Positions 1 through 10,680 are shown, counted from the first letter of the stretch. The stretch: DNA of 64,000 nt from Diphasiastrum complanatum (GCA_029204225.1 CM055098.1:47245939-47309938); one strand, 5' to 3'. Notes: generated by a model not told the origin, from the letters alone. A program made the numbers and translations.

Positions 1-2
1 TC

Positions 3-743
3 ATGAAATATTTGCCTAATCCGCCGATATATCATCAATATACCAAAAACCTCAAAAACTTCTATTTTTTCGCCATCTCTTTTCCATCACTCTTGCTTTT
101 TGGTTTCGTGAATTTTTATGATCAAGCTCTCTTTCGCCATCGCTAATAAGCTAGACTCAATTAACATTTTTGATGTTAAAGGAGTTGTTCCTAGCCTTAA
201 TCCAATTCCTTCTAGATTCTCTAGTCAAATGTTATTCCCTGATCTGTGAGAAATCTACACAGACTGGGAAGCTAACTATTTTCATTATTTGGAGGAAGTT
301 AAAGCAAATAATATACTTTGCTCCACTAATCCAATAACCAAACCATACCATACTTACAATTATGTAAATATTGATTCTCTCATTTTCTATGCACTTCTAT
401 CCATCCAACAATTGTACATTAAAGAGAAATTTTCAAAATATACATAAGCAGCTCTCTCACTAAATATCCCCTCTGTTGAGATGTCTGAAATCTTGTCTGA
501 GGATAGTTGGTACACTCATCTTGTAAATAACACGTTGATCGATAACCCCCTTGCACCATTGGGCAATCGTAGAATGGGAGGTTATCCAAATTTATTTTTC
601 AGGAAGATTACAACCAGAAGAACAATTACTTCCTTGCTATAAGATGGATGACCCTAGAACAAGTTAATGAAGATAATGAAGCCCAAGCAACAGCCATTTT
701 TCATAAAAAGCTAGCCAGCAGAAAGCGACAAAGGCAAATGTAA
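3..743 (+). pseudogene. Unrecognised broken protein-coding relic
   Basis: A coding-like frame can be followed for about 240 codons in three pieces. The first runs from an ATG at 3 to a TAA at 144. The second runs from 118 to about 600, with a TGA at 247 and a TAA at 445. The third runs from about 594 to a TAA at 741. The joins fall near positions 118-144 and in a T-rich run near 592-600, as expected of single indels. The composition looks like a real protein: mixed hydrophobic and polar residues, with a basic, Gln-rich C-terminus ending KLASRKRQRQM. I see no gag-pol motif. It may be a host gene fragment or part of an unrecognised mobile element. No function can be assigned. Confidence 0.4.
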
Positions 744-844
744 GAAATTTGTTTACGAGCTGCTACACAGCTGAGGAAGGGGATATGTGGAGCCTCATGA
801 TCCTATATTATCCAAAGTTATTGTTTTATATTGCAAAAAATTTC

Positions 845-1002
845 AATTTTTATACATGTAAATGTGCTATAGTGCCTAAATTCATGTAAAGACATGTAAC
901 TTTCAAAACATGTAATATAGTTTACATGAATTTAGGCACTATGAATTTTTATACATGTAAATGTGCTATAGTGCCTAAATTCATGTAAACTATATTACAT
1001 GT
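845..1002. repeat. Foldback with flanking direct repeat
   Basis: A 46-bp unit (845-890) recurs exactly at 944-989. Between them, 908-942 is the perfect 35-bp reverse complement of 968-1002, and 921-942 also pairs with 869-890. Either stem could form. The arrangement resembles the end of a foldback or MITE-like element, or a local inversion-duplication. No target duplication was identified. Confidence 0.7.
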
Positions 1003-1009
1003 AACTTAC

Positions 1010-1775
1010 ATATACGCTAGAAGTCACGATGTTTTGTGCAACATTCTATAGAGACGCATTAGTGGATTTCAACAGACATCTTAACAGTTGGTAAACAACA
1101 TTGAGGCCGGTGATTGTTCCTATAAGGTTGACACTTCGTGCCATTGTACATACACAAACACACAGATTTGAGTATCAATAGAGAGAGAAGAGAGCTAGTT
1201 TCTATAAGCTTGAGCGTTCTTTCCCTCTGTCATCTCTTACAGCATTACTTCTTGTCAATTGAACGAATACACTCTATACGATCTGTAACTGTTCGTGATA
1301 CTTCTCTGTCTGCGTCACGCATACTTTTCATTTCTTACTAAATTTCAGTCCTCTAACGTGGATTTTCAGGCATCACCGGAAAGCAACAATTCTAACTAAT
1401 GTGTGCAGGGAATTAGCCGAAGCTGTTAAGCATAACCATAAGAAGAACTTCTTTTAATTTTGAATGAGCCATGTGTTCAAATAATGAACTTGTTTGATGC
1501 TCTGTTTTGCTTGATTCTTGTGATAAGAACTAATTCTCTAAATTCGATTAAGAGGAATCATTAGCCAATACGATTCTGTTTGATGAATCTATTTGTTAGT
1601 TGTTGTTTGATCTAATTGCTTACTGTTATCCGAAGAGCCTAGAAGATAAAGTAACCTTTATAATCATAGACCTTGACCAAATCGTTTCATCGTTGGTGTT
1701 TCTGGATGCCAATATACCCAAATATCTTTGGATAACTAGATAGGTCGCTGTAGTATTCATTGTGAATATTACACA
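1010..1775. other. Unassigned intergenic sequence
   Basis: I see no convincing coding frame, LTR border or RNA gene here. A TATA-like stretch and a GA-rich patch lie near 1180-1200, so part of this could be an old LTR, but no second copy exists in the window to support that. Confidence 0.3.
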
Positions 1776-1789
1776 TCACATTTCATTCA

Positions 1790-1923
1790 CCTTCTTACAT
1801 ACACTTATCATACAAAAGAAGAGATTATTTGGGTAGATCACCCTCTTGTCATCTCCATATGCCAACAAAGAAGTGAAGTACTCTTTGTGAAAAGTCCTGT
1901 GTGAACTTGCTCCACTATCAATC
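1790..1923 (-). pseudogene. Copia protease fragment (left half of split element)
   Basis: Read on the minus strand, this begins with I-D-S-G-A-S-S-H, the catalytic motif of Ty1/copia aspartic protease. It continues for about 30 residues (HKEYFTSLL, GDDKR) before coding character is lost near 1790. The upstream half (gag knuckle and the W-W-I before the protease Asp) lies at 5799-6290. The codons were separated by the element at 1924-5798. The 5 bp at 1919-1923 (caatc) recur at 5799-5803, so the two flanks were once adjacent. RT and integrase of this host element are absent. Confidence 0.8.
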
Positions 1924-2279
1924 TGTTGAAATGAAAAAATAATCCATCTGAATTTAGGCTTGCTACAAATATTATACCATGCAAGTATGTTGTTCATAAA
2001 TGCAAATGCCAAGTTTGGCCTAGATAGAACTTGAGCTACATGGATATGTCATATCTAAATTGATGAGTACAACTTGCATATAGATTATAGACATAGAATT
2101 AGCAAGATTATGCTAGTAGAAACTCGTGGCAATTCACATGCATTAATTGTAAATGATCCATAGCGACATGCAAGGCATGCACAAAGTAAAATGGACACAT
2201 GCATGATGATTTGTACATTTTTAGCTAGAACTAGGACACTTGGAAAAAGTTGGTAGAAATTCATGCATGAGATATGAGA
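1924..2279 (+). repeat. Truncated 5' LTR of nested copia element
   Basis: About 356 bp match 5010-5365 with few differences. Similarity stops near 2276-2282, where pol sequence begins. No primer-binding site remains. Confidence 0.88.
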
Positions 2280-2281
2280 TC

Positions 2282-3619
2282 CTAGTTGATGGATCTAGAT
2301 GTGGTGGAATTTCTAAGTCAAATTCTTATGAGAATGCAAACCATTGTGAGGTTAATTTGTTATCTAAGGAGGAGTTGTGGCATAGAAGGTTGGGGCATCC
2401 TGACTTTAAATCTATGTCTTCTATGGTCAAGAAAGTGAAGGCTATTGGTCTTCCAAAATCTCTTTCCAAAGATTTCAAGCCTTGTGAGGATTGTGCTATT
2501 GCAAAATCACACAGAAAGCCATATTAGAAGTCTTTTATCAAGACTACTCATCCTTTAGAGCTTATACACTTGGATGCTCATTTTTTCTCTTCTAAAAGTA
2601 TTGGTGGTGCAACATGTTTTGTCACCTTTATTGATGACTTTACTAGATATACTTGGTTGTATCTACTTTCTTCAAAAGCTATGGTATTTGATCACTTCCT
2701 AATCTTCAAAGCTTATGTTGAGAAATAGTTTTCTTTCAAAGTTAAAGCTTTAAGATGTGATGGAGGAGGTGAATACATCTCCAACAAGTTTCATGAATAT
2801 CGTGAAGGTGAAGGAATAAAGAGAGAGTTTTCTTGTGCTTATTCTCCATCTCAAAATGGAGTTGTTGAGAGGAAAAATAGATCTTTATGTGAATGTGCTA
2901 AAGCAATCTGAGTTGAAGCTTCTTTGCCTATTGAATATTGAGGTGAAGCTATAAATTGTGCAAACTATTTGTGCAATAGATTATCTCACAATGCACTTGT
3001 TGGAAAATCACCTTTTGAAGTCTTGTTTAAGAAGAAACCTAAGGTAGATCACCTTAGAGTTTTTGGTTGTGCTTGCTTTGTTCATGTACCCTTGGAAACA
3101 AGAAAAAGAGATGATCCTAATTCTATTAAAGGGATCATGGTTGGATATGCATCTCACAAGAAAGCTTACAGAATCTATGTTCCCTCTACCTTAACTACAA
3201 TTGAGAGTAGGGATGTTATATTCCATGAGGATCAAAAATACATTCCGGAGGAGGCCGAGTTCAAAGATTCTCACAAAGATACTCCAATCATCACCCTTGA
3301 AGACTATCATGGAGAGATGGGGCCGAGAATTGAGGAGGAGTCACCTCGAATCTTTTCACCAAGGACATCTCAAAGAGAAAGATCTGAGCCTAGGAGGCTT
3401 ACATATGAAGAAAGAGGCAAGCAAGTGGAACTCAACTCCACTAATTGTGCTTATTTTATTTCACATGAGGAGCCAAAGGATGTATATGATGCACTTAATT
3501 CGAAGGAATGGTATCTTGCCATGAAGGAGGAATATGATGCTTTGATGGCCAACAAGACATGGGAGCTTGTGGATCTTCCATCCAACAAGCACACCATTGG
3601 TTGCAAGTGGGTTTTTTGA
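2282..3619 (+). pseudogene. Copia pre-integrase and integrase, decayed
   Basis: The GAG-pre-integrase/zinc region shows LWHRRLGHP followed by C-E-D-C. The integrase core keeps the D,D,E residues in HLDAH, RCDGGGEY and VVERKNRS, then the downstream HLRVFGCACFVHV segment and the start of the RT region (KEWYLAMKEEYDAL). Everything is in one frame but carries five stops: TAG at 2525 and 2726, TGA at 2909, 2939 and 3617. Comparison with usual family residues suggests most arose by single C-to-T or G-to-A changes (CGA to TGA, TGG to TGA, CAG to TAG). No indel is seen in this part. Confidence 0.88.
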
Positions 3620-4992
3620 GTCAAGTATAATCAAGATGGCACAATCAACAAGTACAAGGATAGACTTTGTGCTAAGGGTTTTGCTCAAGTTTATGGACTT
3701 GATTATGAGGAGACTTTTGCTCCAGTTGCAAAGATGGTATCAATTAGAATCATAATTTCTATTGCTTGTTTTTTCAATTGGCAAGTTCTTCAACTAGATG
3801 TCTCTAATGCATTTTTAAATGGATATCTAGAAGAAGAGATTTATATGGATCAGCCTATTGGGTTCATCCATGAAAAAGACAAATTTTGCTTGCTCTTCAA
3901 AAGTCTATATGGACTAAAGCAAGCTCCAAGGTCATGGTATTTTCGACTTAACACCTTTCTTGAGTCACTAGGATTTAATCTTAGTGACTATGATCCTTCC
4001 TTGTATGTCAAGTTTTTTGATAAAGATATTGTGATGATATCATTCTAACAAGAAGTTGTATCAAGTTAGTTGAGGAAACCAAGATTGCACTTGGAAAAGA
4101 GTTCAAGATGCAAGATCTTGGAAAAATTCACTACATACTAGGATTAGAGATTGACTTTCTTAAAGATAAAGCTTTTGTATGTCAATCCAAGTATGCTCTT
4201 TCAATGTTAAAAAAGTTCAATATGTTAGATTGTAAGAGTATAGAAACTCCTACGGAGCAAAATGTAAAAGACCCTAACAAAGGTGATGAAAGATCCTTCG
4301 TGGACATCACACATTTTAGGAGTCTTATAGGATCCTTAATTTGGCTCACAATAACTAGACCGGACATAAGCTTTAGTGTTCATAAGTTGAGCCAGGCTAT
4401 GCAAAATCCTACTATTTATCATTGGAAAATGGCCAAGAGGGTGCCTAGATATATAGCTTCAACTTTTGATTATGGTTTATTGTATAAAAGTGAAGATCTT
4501 TCTATTGTTGGTTATTCTGACTTGGATTTTGCAAGTGATAGAGCAGATCAAGAATCTACAAGTGCTTATGTCATATATCTTGGAGGAAACTTGATATCTT
4601 GGCTTTCCAAAAAGCAAGATACTGTATCACTCTCATCTTGTGAAGCTGAGTATAAGGCACTTACTACAACAACAAAGGAAGTGCTTTGGATCAAGAGGAT
4701 GCTAGTGGAGCTAAAGATAATCATGAAAGATGATCTACCTATGATCATGTGTGACAACACTTCAGCCCAAGCCCTTGCCAACAAACCGATTTTCCATGCA
4801 AGGAGCAAACATATCGAAGTTGCACATTACTTCATGAGAGAGAAGCTCATTGGAGAGGAAACCTACTTGGAGCACATCAACACATCATCTTGTATTGCTG
4901 ATATGCTCACCAAACCTTTGAGCAAAAGTTCCTTCATCAAGCATAGATCCAATCTTGGAGTAATACCAAGATCCATGTTCAGGTCAATATAG
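3620..4992 (+). pseudogene. Copia RT and RNase H, catalytic box deleted
   Basis: RT blocks are clear: YMDQPIGF at about 3843, LYGLKQAPRSW at about 3906, and LGKIHYILGLEI at 4114. The catalytic YVDD box is not intact. The sequence runs from D-I-V directly into D-D-I-I-L-T with a frame change at 4028-4046, and Y-V is gone, consistent with deletion between two copies of gatgatatca. The RNase H part (4500-4992, another frame) keeps its acidic residues (SDLDFAS, SSCEAEY, CDNTSA, CIADMLTKP) and ends just before the polypurine tract. Confidence 0.9.
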
Positions 4993-4996
4993 ATTG

Positions 4997-5009
4997 TTTT
5001 TAGGAGGAG
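4997..5009 (+). promoter_or_regulatory. Polypurine tract of nested copia element
   Basis: A purine-rich stretch containing taggaggag lies immediately upstream of the 3' LTR start (TGTTG at 5010). This is the usual position for the plus-strand primer. Confidence 0.7.
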
Positions 5010-5798
5010 TGTTGAAATGAAAAAATAATCCATCTTGACTTTAGGCTTGCTACAAATATTATACCATGCAAGTATGTTGTTCATAAATGCAAATGCCAAG
5101 TTTGGCCTAGATAGAACTTGAGCTACATGGATATGTCATATCTAGATTGATGAGTACAACTTGCATATAGATTATAGACATAGAATTAGCAAGATTATGC
5201 TAGTAGAAACTCATGACAATTCACATGCATTACTTGTAAGTGATCCATAGTGACATGCAAGGCATGCACAAAGTAGAATGGACACATGCACGATGATTTG
5301 TACATTTTTAGTTAGAACTAGGACACTTGGAAAATTTTGGTAGAAATTCATGCATGAGATGTGAAAAATGTCACATAGACTCTAGTTTTTACTTTAGATG
5401 TCATTAAATAATGGATGGATGTGGTTCTACCTCGAGCTACCTCAAACTCCATAAATATGTGTAGCTCTCCTCATAATTGATGATGAAGAACCAAAGCTTT
5501 GTAGCTATCTCTTGCCATTTTGGATCCACACAAATTTTGCTTGTTATCTCTATCTTTCTCTCTCTAACTCGTGTTGAGGCTAATGCCAATACACTAATTT
5601 CTTGTACTTTTGCTCATTTATGATTCATTGCTATCATTCTCTGATTCTTAGCATGCTAGATTGTGGTTAAGCCATAACTTCTATACTAGATCTTGCTAAT
5701 CAATCTAGAGTAAGGTTATTGTGCTAATCATAAAGCTTAATTAGATCTATCATACTTGTGGATCTTTCCCACATGTGTGAATTCTAGAAATTTTGTCA
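5010..5798 (+). repeat. Complete 3' LTR of nested copia element
   Basis: The 789-bp LTR runs from TGTTG to TGTCA. Its end is fixed by the 5-bp target duplication at 5799-5803. The first 356 bp match the truncated left LTR. There is no long CT tract in this LTR family. Confidence 0.85.
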
Positions 5799-6290
5799 CA
5801 ATCCACCATGGATCTAGATCTCCATCATTAGCAAGCATACATGAAGACATCACAAAAGCATCATCATTTGCATCTTGAACATCCAAACCATCCTCATCAA
5901 GAGTAAGATTACCTTGCTTGTCTCCTTGATCTCTCTTCTTCTTGTAGCACTCACTTGCAAAGTGTCCTTTGATGCCACAATAGAAGCACTTGAGCTTTGA
6001 TCTATCCTTATATTTGCCACCTGAAGAAGCATCCACTTGATCTTGTCCTTTAGACCACTTGCTTTTGTTGTTGCCCTTGAATTTGCCTTTTGAACATAGC
6101 CTCCTCTTGAAGTGTCAATGTAGATCCAATTCTCGCTTGAAGCCTATATTCTTCATTGATTAATATCTCTTGAATATCCATCAAAATTGGCAAAGTCTTT
6201 TGAATAGCAATACTCTGAACAATGTTAGCATGAGCATCCAATCCTGCCAATGTAGAAAAATCAGCATCTACTCTATGAATGAGATGCAAA
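5799..6290 (-). pseudogene. Copia gag C-terminus and zinc knuckle (right half of split element)
   Basis: On the minus strand this holds the end of a UBN2-type gag domain (DAHANIVQS, then a NEEYRLQAR segment), a one-base frameshift near 6090, and a perfect CCHC knuckle CFYCGIKGHFASEC (about 5945-5986). A linker then leads to W-W-I at 5799-5810, where the other element interrupts the protease. The same DAHANIVQS segment occurs in the gag at 13191-13548. Upstream, gag is fused directly to LTR sequence at about 6250, so the N-terminal half of gag is deleted. Confidence 0.85.
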
Positions 6291-6418
6291 CTCTAATAGA
6301 ACTTGATCAAGCATAACAAACTTTGAAAAGTCAAAATCTAAGTCTACTATAAAGTTGGCCTCAATTTGCCAAATATAGAAATGTAGCAAATATGATCAAA
6401 CTAGTTGAATCTTTCACA
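6250..6418 (-). repeat. K-family LTR fragment, 5' end of split copia
   Basis: On the minus strand it starts TGTGAAAGATTCAACTAG at 6418, like the K LTRs at 27307 and 59972. It keeps the start and the very end region (tctacattgg) but lacks the middle. It joins gag at about 6250. Confidence 0.75.
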
Positions 6419-6604
6419 TCAATCACACTCTTTTTATTGGGTATAGAGTTCTTGTCAAGATTGTATGCTTTTCTACTACGTCTTCATTTGTAACATTCTT
6501 ATTATTTTGTCTGAAGAATAATTGCTTTCTTGTTATATAAATAGCATACAATTTTTATTCTTAAGTCATTGATAGTTATTATTGTCACTTAGACTAACTT
6601 CCAC
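6419..6604. other. Unassigned sequence upstream of a gag start
   Basis: An AT-rich stretch with a TATA-like tatataaatagc near 6535. It may be a leader or LTR remnant of the gag at 6605, but no second copy is present to prove it. Confidence 0.3.
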
Positions 6605-6945
6605 ATGGATTCCCAAGAGAAAGCCAGTCCCACCGTGGACAAGCTCAATGGAGCCAATTACCATCTTTGGAAATTTAAAATGAAAACTATGCTAATGGCT
6701 AAGGAGTTGTATGATGTTGTCACAGGTGCAAAGGCAAGCCCCAAAGATGATGATGCAGCAATCTCCCGATGAAAGCTGAAGGATGGAAAAGCTTTCACGT
6801 TGATCATCCGCAACATATCAGACATGCAAATTGGCCATGTGTCTGAAGCTTAGACCTCCAAGGAAGTTTGGGACATCTTGAGCACCCTGTATTGTGAAAA
6901 ATGCAAAAATTATGCTTGGTCAAGGCCAACATCATGTATATAGGA
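6605..6945 (+). pseudogene. Copia gag N-terminal fragment
   Basis: The ATG at 6605 opens a frame with the plant copia gag start motif KLNGANYHLWKFKM and a downstream TSKEVWDIL. In-frame TGA (6770) and TAG (6851) stops and a frameshift near 6895 break it. It ends at about 6945, where an opposite-strand gypsy gag begins. No knuckle, protease or pol follows. It differs in sequence from the gag at 13191, so it belongs to another copia family. Confidence 0.78.
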
Positions 6946-8566
6946 TGATTACACATGTGTGGAGCTTGAGTCTGGACACTCTGCATGATATTGGTTCTTA
7001 ACTTTACAATCAATCATGAAGTGGCTAGTTTTGCCACAAATAAAACAGTGGTTGCTCATTGGTCCTGTGGCAATAGCATAACCATCTTGGATGGCTAGCT
7101 GTACTAGATTTTCTGGGTTCATGGAATACTCGTCCCGTTTGCACGAGCATGAGTTGTCGCTTTGATATGGCCGAGAACTAGCAGATGAGAGTGTTGTATC
7201 GTGATTGTATGTGTGATCATAGGAGCTATTCACAAGATGTGTTTGTGCAGATTCTCAAGGGTGTCTATGTTTTTGTGCTCTTAGATTAAGTTGTCCCCTT
7301 GGAGGTGGACCTAAGAGTGCTAACTAAGGTCGAGGTTCATGCTTTGGTTGTCTAGGCAACTCTTGGATATGAATTTGGGTATTGTTTCATGGAGGATAGT
7401 GTTGTGGTTGGTTTCATGAAATAAATTGTTGTCTAGGAGGCTAGTATTGTCCTCTTGATTGATCATGAGGCTGGTTCCTTGGATTGTAATAGCAATAGAA
7501 TGTGGTATGGCCCATAAAGTCACAAATGTCGCATTTGGTCAAGGAAGTATCTAGGACTGGTTGGTATTATGAGCATTCATTGCCAGTGTGTGCACCTCGA
7601 CAATGAGGGTACCAAGTTTTCTCCCGTCTATGATGGATTTGGCCAATGGGTAATTGACTCGTCATCGAGCTCTGGATAGTTGAGAGTATTTTGAAACTCT
7701 TTCATGAGTTTCTCCATTTGTTGCTGGTGTTGCTGGTTAAGCAACTCCATTTGTGTTTTCCATAATTGTTCTCGAGTTTCTTCATGTGGTCTAGGGTCAT
7801 GGACAACATGGTGTGCTCTCCTTTCTCGAGGTTCATCCACATATGATCCCTCATCTTCTTTGCGGATAGCATCATAAATGGCTTGTTTTAATGATGTGTA
7901 CTCATCATTAGATCGAAGATCACATCTGATCCATCTTGGAAGTCCAACTAGGAACTGGATGATGAGCATGGACTCTATGGGTTGTTCTTGTATCTGACTT
8001 TTTAATCTTTTGAATTTCTCTATATAGTCACGTACATTTTCATCTTTTGTCATTTTGATATTGCTTAATATTCTCTCAATCAAACAAAATGGTTTGAATC
8101 GCTTGATGAAGGCTTCATTCAGGAGTGACCAATCTCATTTATCTTCACAATCTAGGTTAAAAAACCATTCCCATGCTCAATCGATCATGATCATCGAAAA
8201 GAGTTGTACCATGGCTTCTAGAGAGGTTTTGCCATAGACATCACATGCGTTCTCAAAGACTTGAAGAAATCTCTAAGGGCCAGAATTGTTGTCGTACTTA
8301 GGTAGATCAAGTCTTGGTGTTCATTTTTCAATACGCAGTCCGTGGTTAGCAAAGACCCCATTTAAGTGAGCTCTTGCTTGTGAGGATTGAGCAGTGTGAA
8401 AGTGTGGGCGATCATATGGAACTTCAGCTTGCATGAGTTCCCATCAGGGCTCATGGATTTGGGACTTCATCCGTGAATATCTATTGTATCGAGCCTATTC
8501 TGTAGATGGAGAGACCTTCTCTGGTGGATAGTCCTCTGTGGAATTCGGATTGTAAGGACGATCCAT
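6946..8566 (-). pseudogene. Ty3/gypsy gag with three zinc knuckles
   Basis: A minus-strand frame runs from the ATG at 8566 (MDRPYNPN) for about 540 codons without an obvious indel but with about 12 stops. A retrotransposon-gag capsid domain lies at 8240-7800 (WEWFFNLDC, then VRDYIEKFKRLKSQ). A Gln-rich coiled-coil-like stretch follows (QMELLNQQHQQQMEKL, about 7690). Three C-x2-C-x3/4-H-x4-C knuckles lie at 7614-7573 (first Cys replaced by Tyr), 7533-7492 and 7047-7006. Several stops sit where Arg or Trp would fit (CGA or TGG to TGA/TAG). Protease and pol are missing beyond 6946. A minisatellite occupies its leader. Confidence 0.82.
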
Positions 8567-8817
8567 AGCAAATCTAGAGTACCTTAGGATTGGGTATGTA
8601 GGCCTCTTGGACTCCTTTGGGACTTTCGGTTTTTTTTTTTTTTGTACTTTGGATGTAAAATAGAGAAAGGTATATTCTTCAGAGTATAAAAATTTTCATA
8701 TGTCTCCAAATGGCACAAGATGTAATATAGTGATTTTGCATAATGGCTTAGCTGATAGCTGTGGCATTGGTTAGTAGTAGGGTCTAGGCAAATATAGCAT
8801 TGGCTTTCCTAGTGACT
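8567..8817. other. Leader sequence between minisatellite and gypsy gag
   Basis: No coding frame is evident. A pure T run lies near 8630-8642. On the minus strand this is the 5' leader of the gag at 8566. Confidence 0.35.
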
Positions 8818-9660
8818 CAACTTGGTTGAGACTGTAATGGGATCACGCGGTTGAGATTTGACATATTAGCTCGGTTGAAATTGCAATGGAATCAGGCGGT
8901 TGAGATTTGAAGTGGAGACTCAGTTGAGACCTAAGAGAAATGACACGGTTGAAATCTGAGCGTGAGGCTCGGTTGAGATCTGGCAGAAATGACGCGGTTG
9001 AGTTTTGAGCTTGAGGCTTGGTCGAGATCTGAAAGAAATGTCGTAGTTGAGTTTTGAGCTTGAGGCTTGATCGAGATCTGACAAAAATAGCACGGTTGAA
9101 ATTTGAACATGAGGCTCGATCGAGATCTGCTGACAGAAATGACTCGGTTGAAATCTGAATGTGAGGCTTGGTCAAGATCTGACAGAAATGACACGGTTGA
9201 GTTTTGAACTTGAGGCTCGTTGACAGAAATGACACGATTGAAATATGAGCGTGAGGCTCGGTCGAGATCCGATAGAAATGACGCGGTTGAGATCTGAACA
9301 TGAGGCACGGTCGAGATCTAACAGAAATGACATGGTTGAGATCTGAGCATGAGGCGCGATCGAGATCTGACAGATAAGACACGGTTGAAATTTGAGCATG
9401 AGGCTTGGTTGAGATTTTCACGAAGAGACTCGGTCAAGATTGTCATGAAGAGGCTCGGTTGAGTCTGTAACGGAAAGACTCGGTCGAGATCCGAAGTGGA
9501 GTACTCGGTCGAGATCAAAGTTATAACTTCGGGTGAGATTGTGATGAAAAAGACTCGGTCAAGATCTCAAGGAAAACACTTGGTTGAGATCCGAACGATA
9601 AGTCTCGGTTGAGATTTTAATGGATTGCTGCAGACTTGGGACTCGGTCAAGATTTTACAA
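8818..9660. repeat. Dimeric minisatellite, 25 and 50 bp periods
   Basis: About 840 bp of degenerate tandem repeats. The half-unit resembles CTCGGTTGAGATCTGA followed by 8-10 variable bases. Two half-units alternate (one with gcatgagg, one with cagaaatga) to give a higher-order unit of about 50 bp. Frames on the minus strand exist only because the units are free of stops. It lies directly upstream of the gypsy gag start and reads as part of that element's leader. Confidence 0.85.
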
Positions 9661-9751
9661 TTGTTGACATTTGCTAACATGGAATCTGCTAACAGGGGAA
9701 CCAGAAAGCTCACCTTCAAAAATAGAGAGCAAGTTGTAAAGGTCGATCCAA

Positions 9752-9908
9752 CTACAGGTGTCAATGCTTGTTACTCAATTCATTAAAGTAATAAATTCAA
9801 ACAATATTCTATTGATAATTCTGTATCATCAAAGTCTATCTGGGTTTGAAGTTGGGAAAGTCTTTATTACTTAGGAGCAATTTGTCTCTACAAATTACAC
9901 CCCTCCAA
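9752..9908 (-). repeat. Start of 3' LTR of family L, with polypurine tract
   Basis: The minus-strand LTR start TGTAATTTGTAG at 9899 is preceded by ttggagggg (9908-9900), a typical polypurine tract. Sequence to 9759 matches 13190-13035 except for an indel of about 15 bp. Similarity ends at about 9752, where the minisatellite leader begins. Confidence 0.7.
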
Positions 9909-10680
9909 TGCATAAAGCGTTGTCCTCAACGAAAAATTTCTCAACTAAGAGTCTTAAATCTTTTAAAATTTTCTTGATATTCTTGGAAAAATTCATCTTC
10001 CATTCATCTTGCATCCATAATCAAATGCTTCTTAAACTTTAGAGGATATTGTGTTTATGCTTATTTATTTCTTTCAAATTCGATCTTATATGTTAAGATC
10101 AACTTTGGGTGAAGAGTCTTTTCAGTTCCTTGATCTACCTCAGATCTCTTAATCTATGAATTCAAAATTAGCTTACTGAATCTATCTTGGGTAGATCCAA
10201 TCATTTCATTTTCATCCTAGGCTTAGATTGCTCAAAACAATTTCATAGTATATTGTCTCTTTGGAGATTCAGGAATGACATAGGGTGAAGTCGTCTTAAA
10301 GTTTTCAGTCCCCGTTCTTCCTTAGTATGTTGTCATACTAGTCATGGTTTTACATAATGTCTTAGGAGGTTTAACTTCCTATACATGATTTCAAAAGATG
10401 ATTGAAATCTGGGTCCATCTTAATCAAGAAATTATTCTAAGAAGCAATGCCTCTATACTCTAAGGATAATCACTAGGAATTTTTTCTCATGTATAGTTGA
10501 TTTTCAATTCAACATATCATCAAGGTTTACTTTTGCATAAAGTATGAAAACAAGTGTAAACTAACATCACATGTCGTGCACTAAGCTATAAAGGCTTAGA
10601 TCACAAAACTCGCATGTTTGAAACATTCGAAAAGTACTGATAGTATTGAATCAAAATCACTCTTGGAAACAATTTAGGAT
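9909..10680. other. Non-coding interior of the L element
   Basis: No open coding frame longer than noise. Close to 9950-9909 the minus strand could encode the last residues of a gypsy pol just before the purine tract. The rest is AT-rich and unassigned. Confidence 0.3.

Larger units (their letters stand above)
1924..5798 (+). mobile_element. Nested Ty1/copia element with internal deletion
   Basis: The element starts TGTTGAAATG at 1924 and ends TTTTGTCA at 5798. It is flanked by a 5-bp duplication, caatc, at 1919-1923 and 5799-5803. In order it contains a truncated 5' LTR, part of the GAG-pre-integrase region, integrase, RT, RNase H, a polypurine tract and a complete 3' LTR. The 3' half of the left LTR, the primer site, gag and protease are missing, so the deletion joined LTR directly to pol near 2280. 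It sits in the protease codons of an opposite-strand copia element. It cannot be autonomous. Confidence 0.9.

Noticed and set aside
1138..1341. 67-codon plus-strand frame
   Set aside because: Begins at a non-ATG codon, Ser/Leu-rich low complexity, no domain or repeat partner.
4863..5099. Minus-strand frame starting AFAFMNNILAWYNIC, also at 1776-2012
   Set aside because: It is the antisense of the nested copia LTR; only the part of 1776-2012 left of 1924 is real protease.
8843..9764. Minus-strand frames up to 192 codons over the minisatellite
   Set aside because: They follow the repeat unit (period about 50 bp lacking stops) and have no start context or domain.
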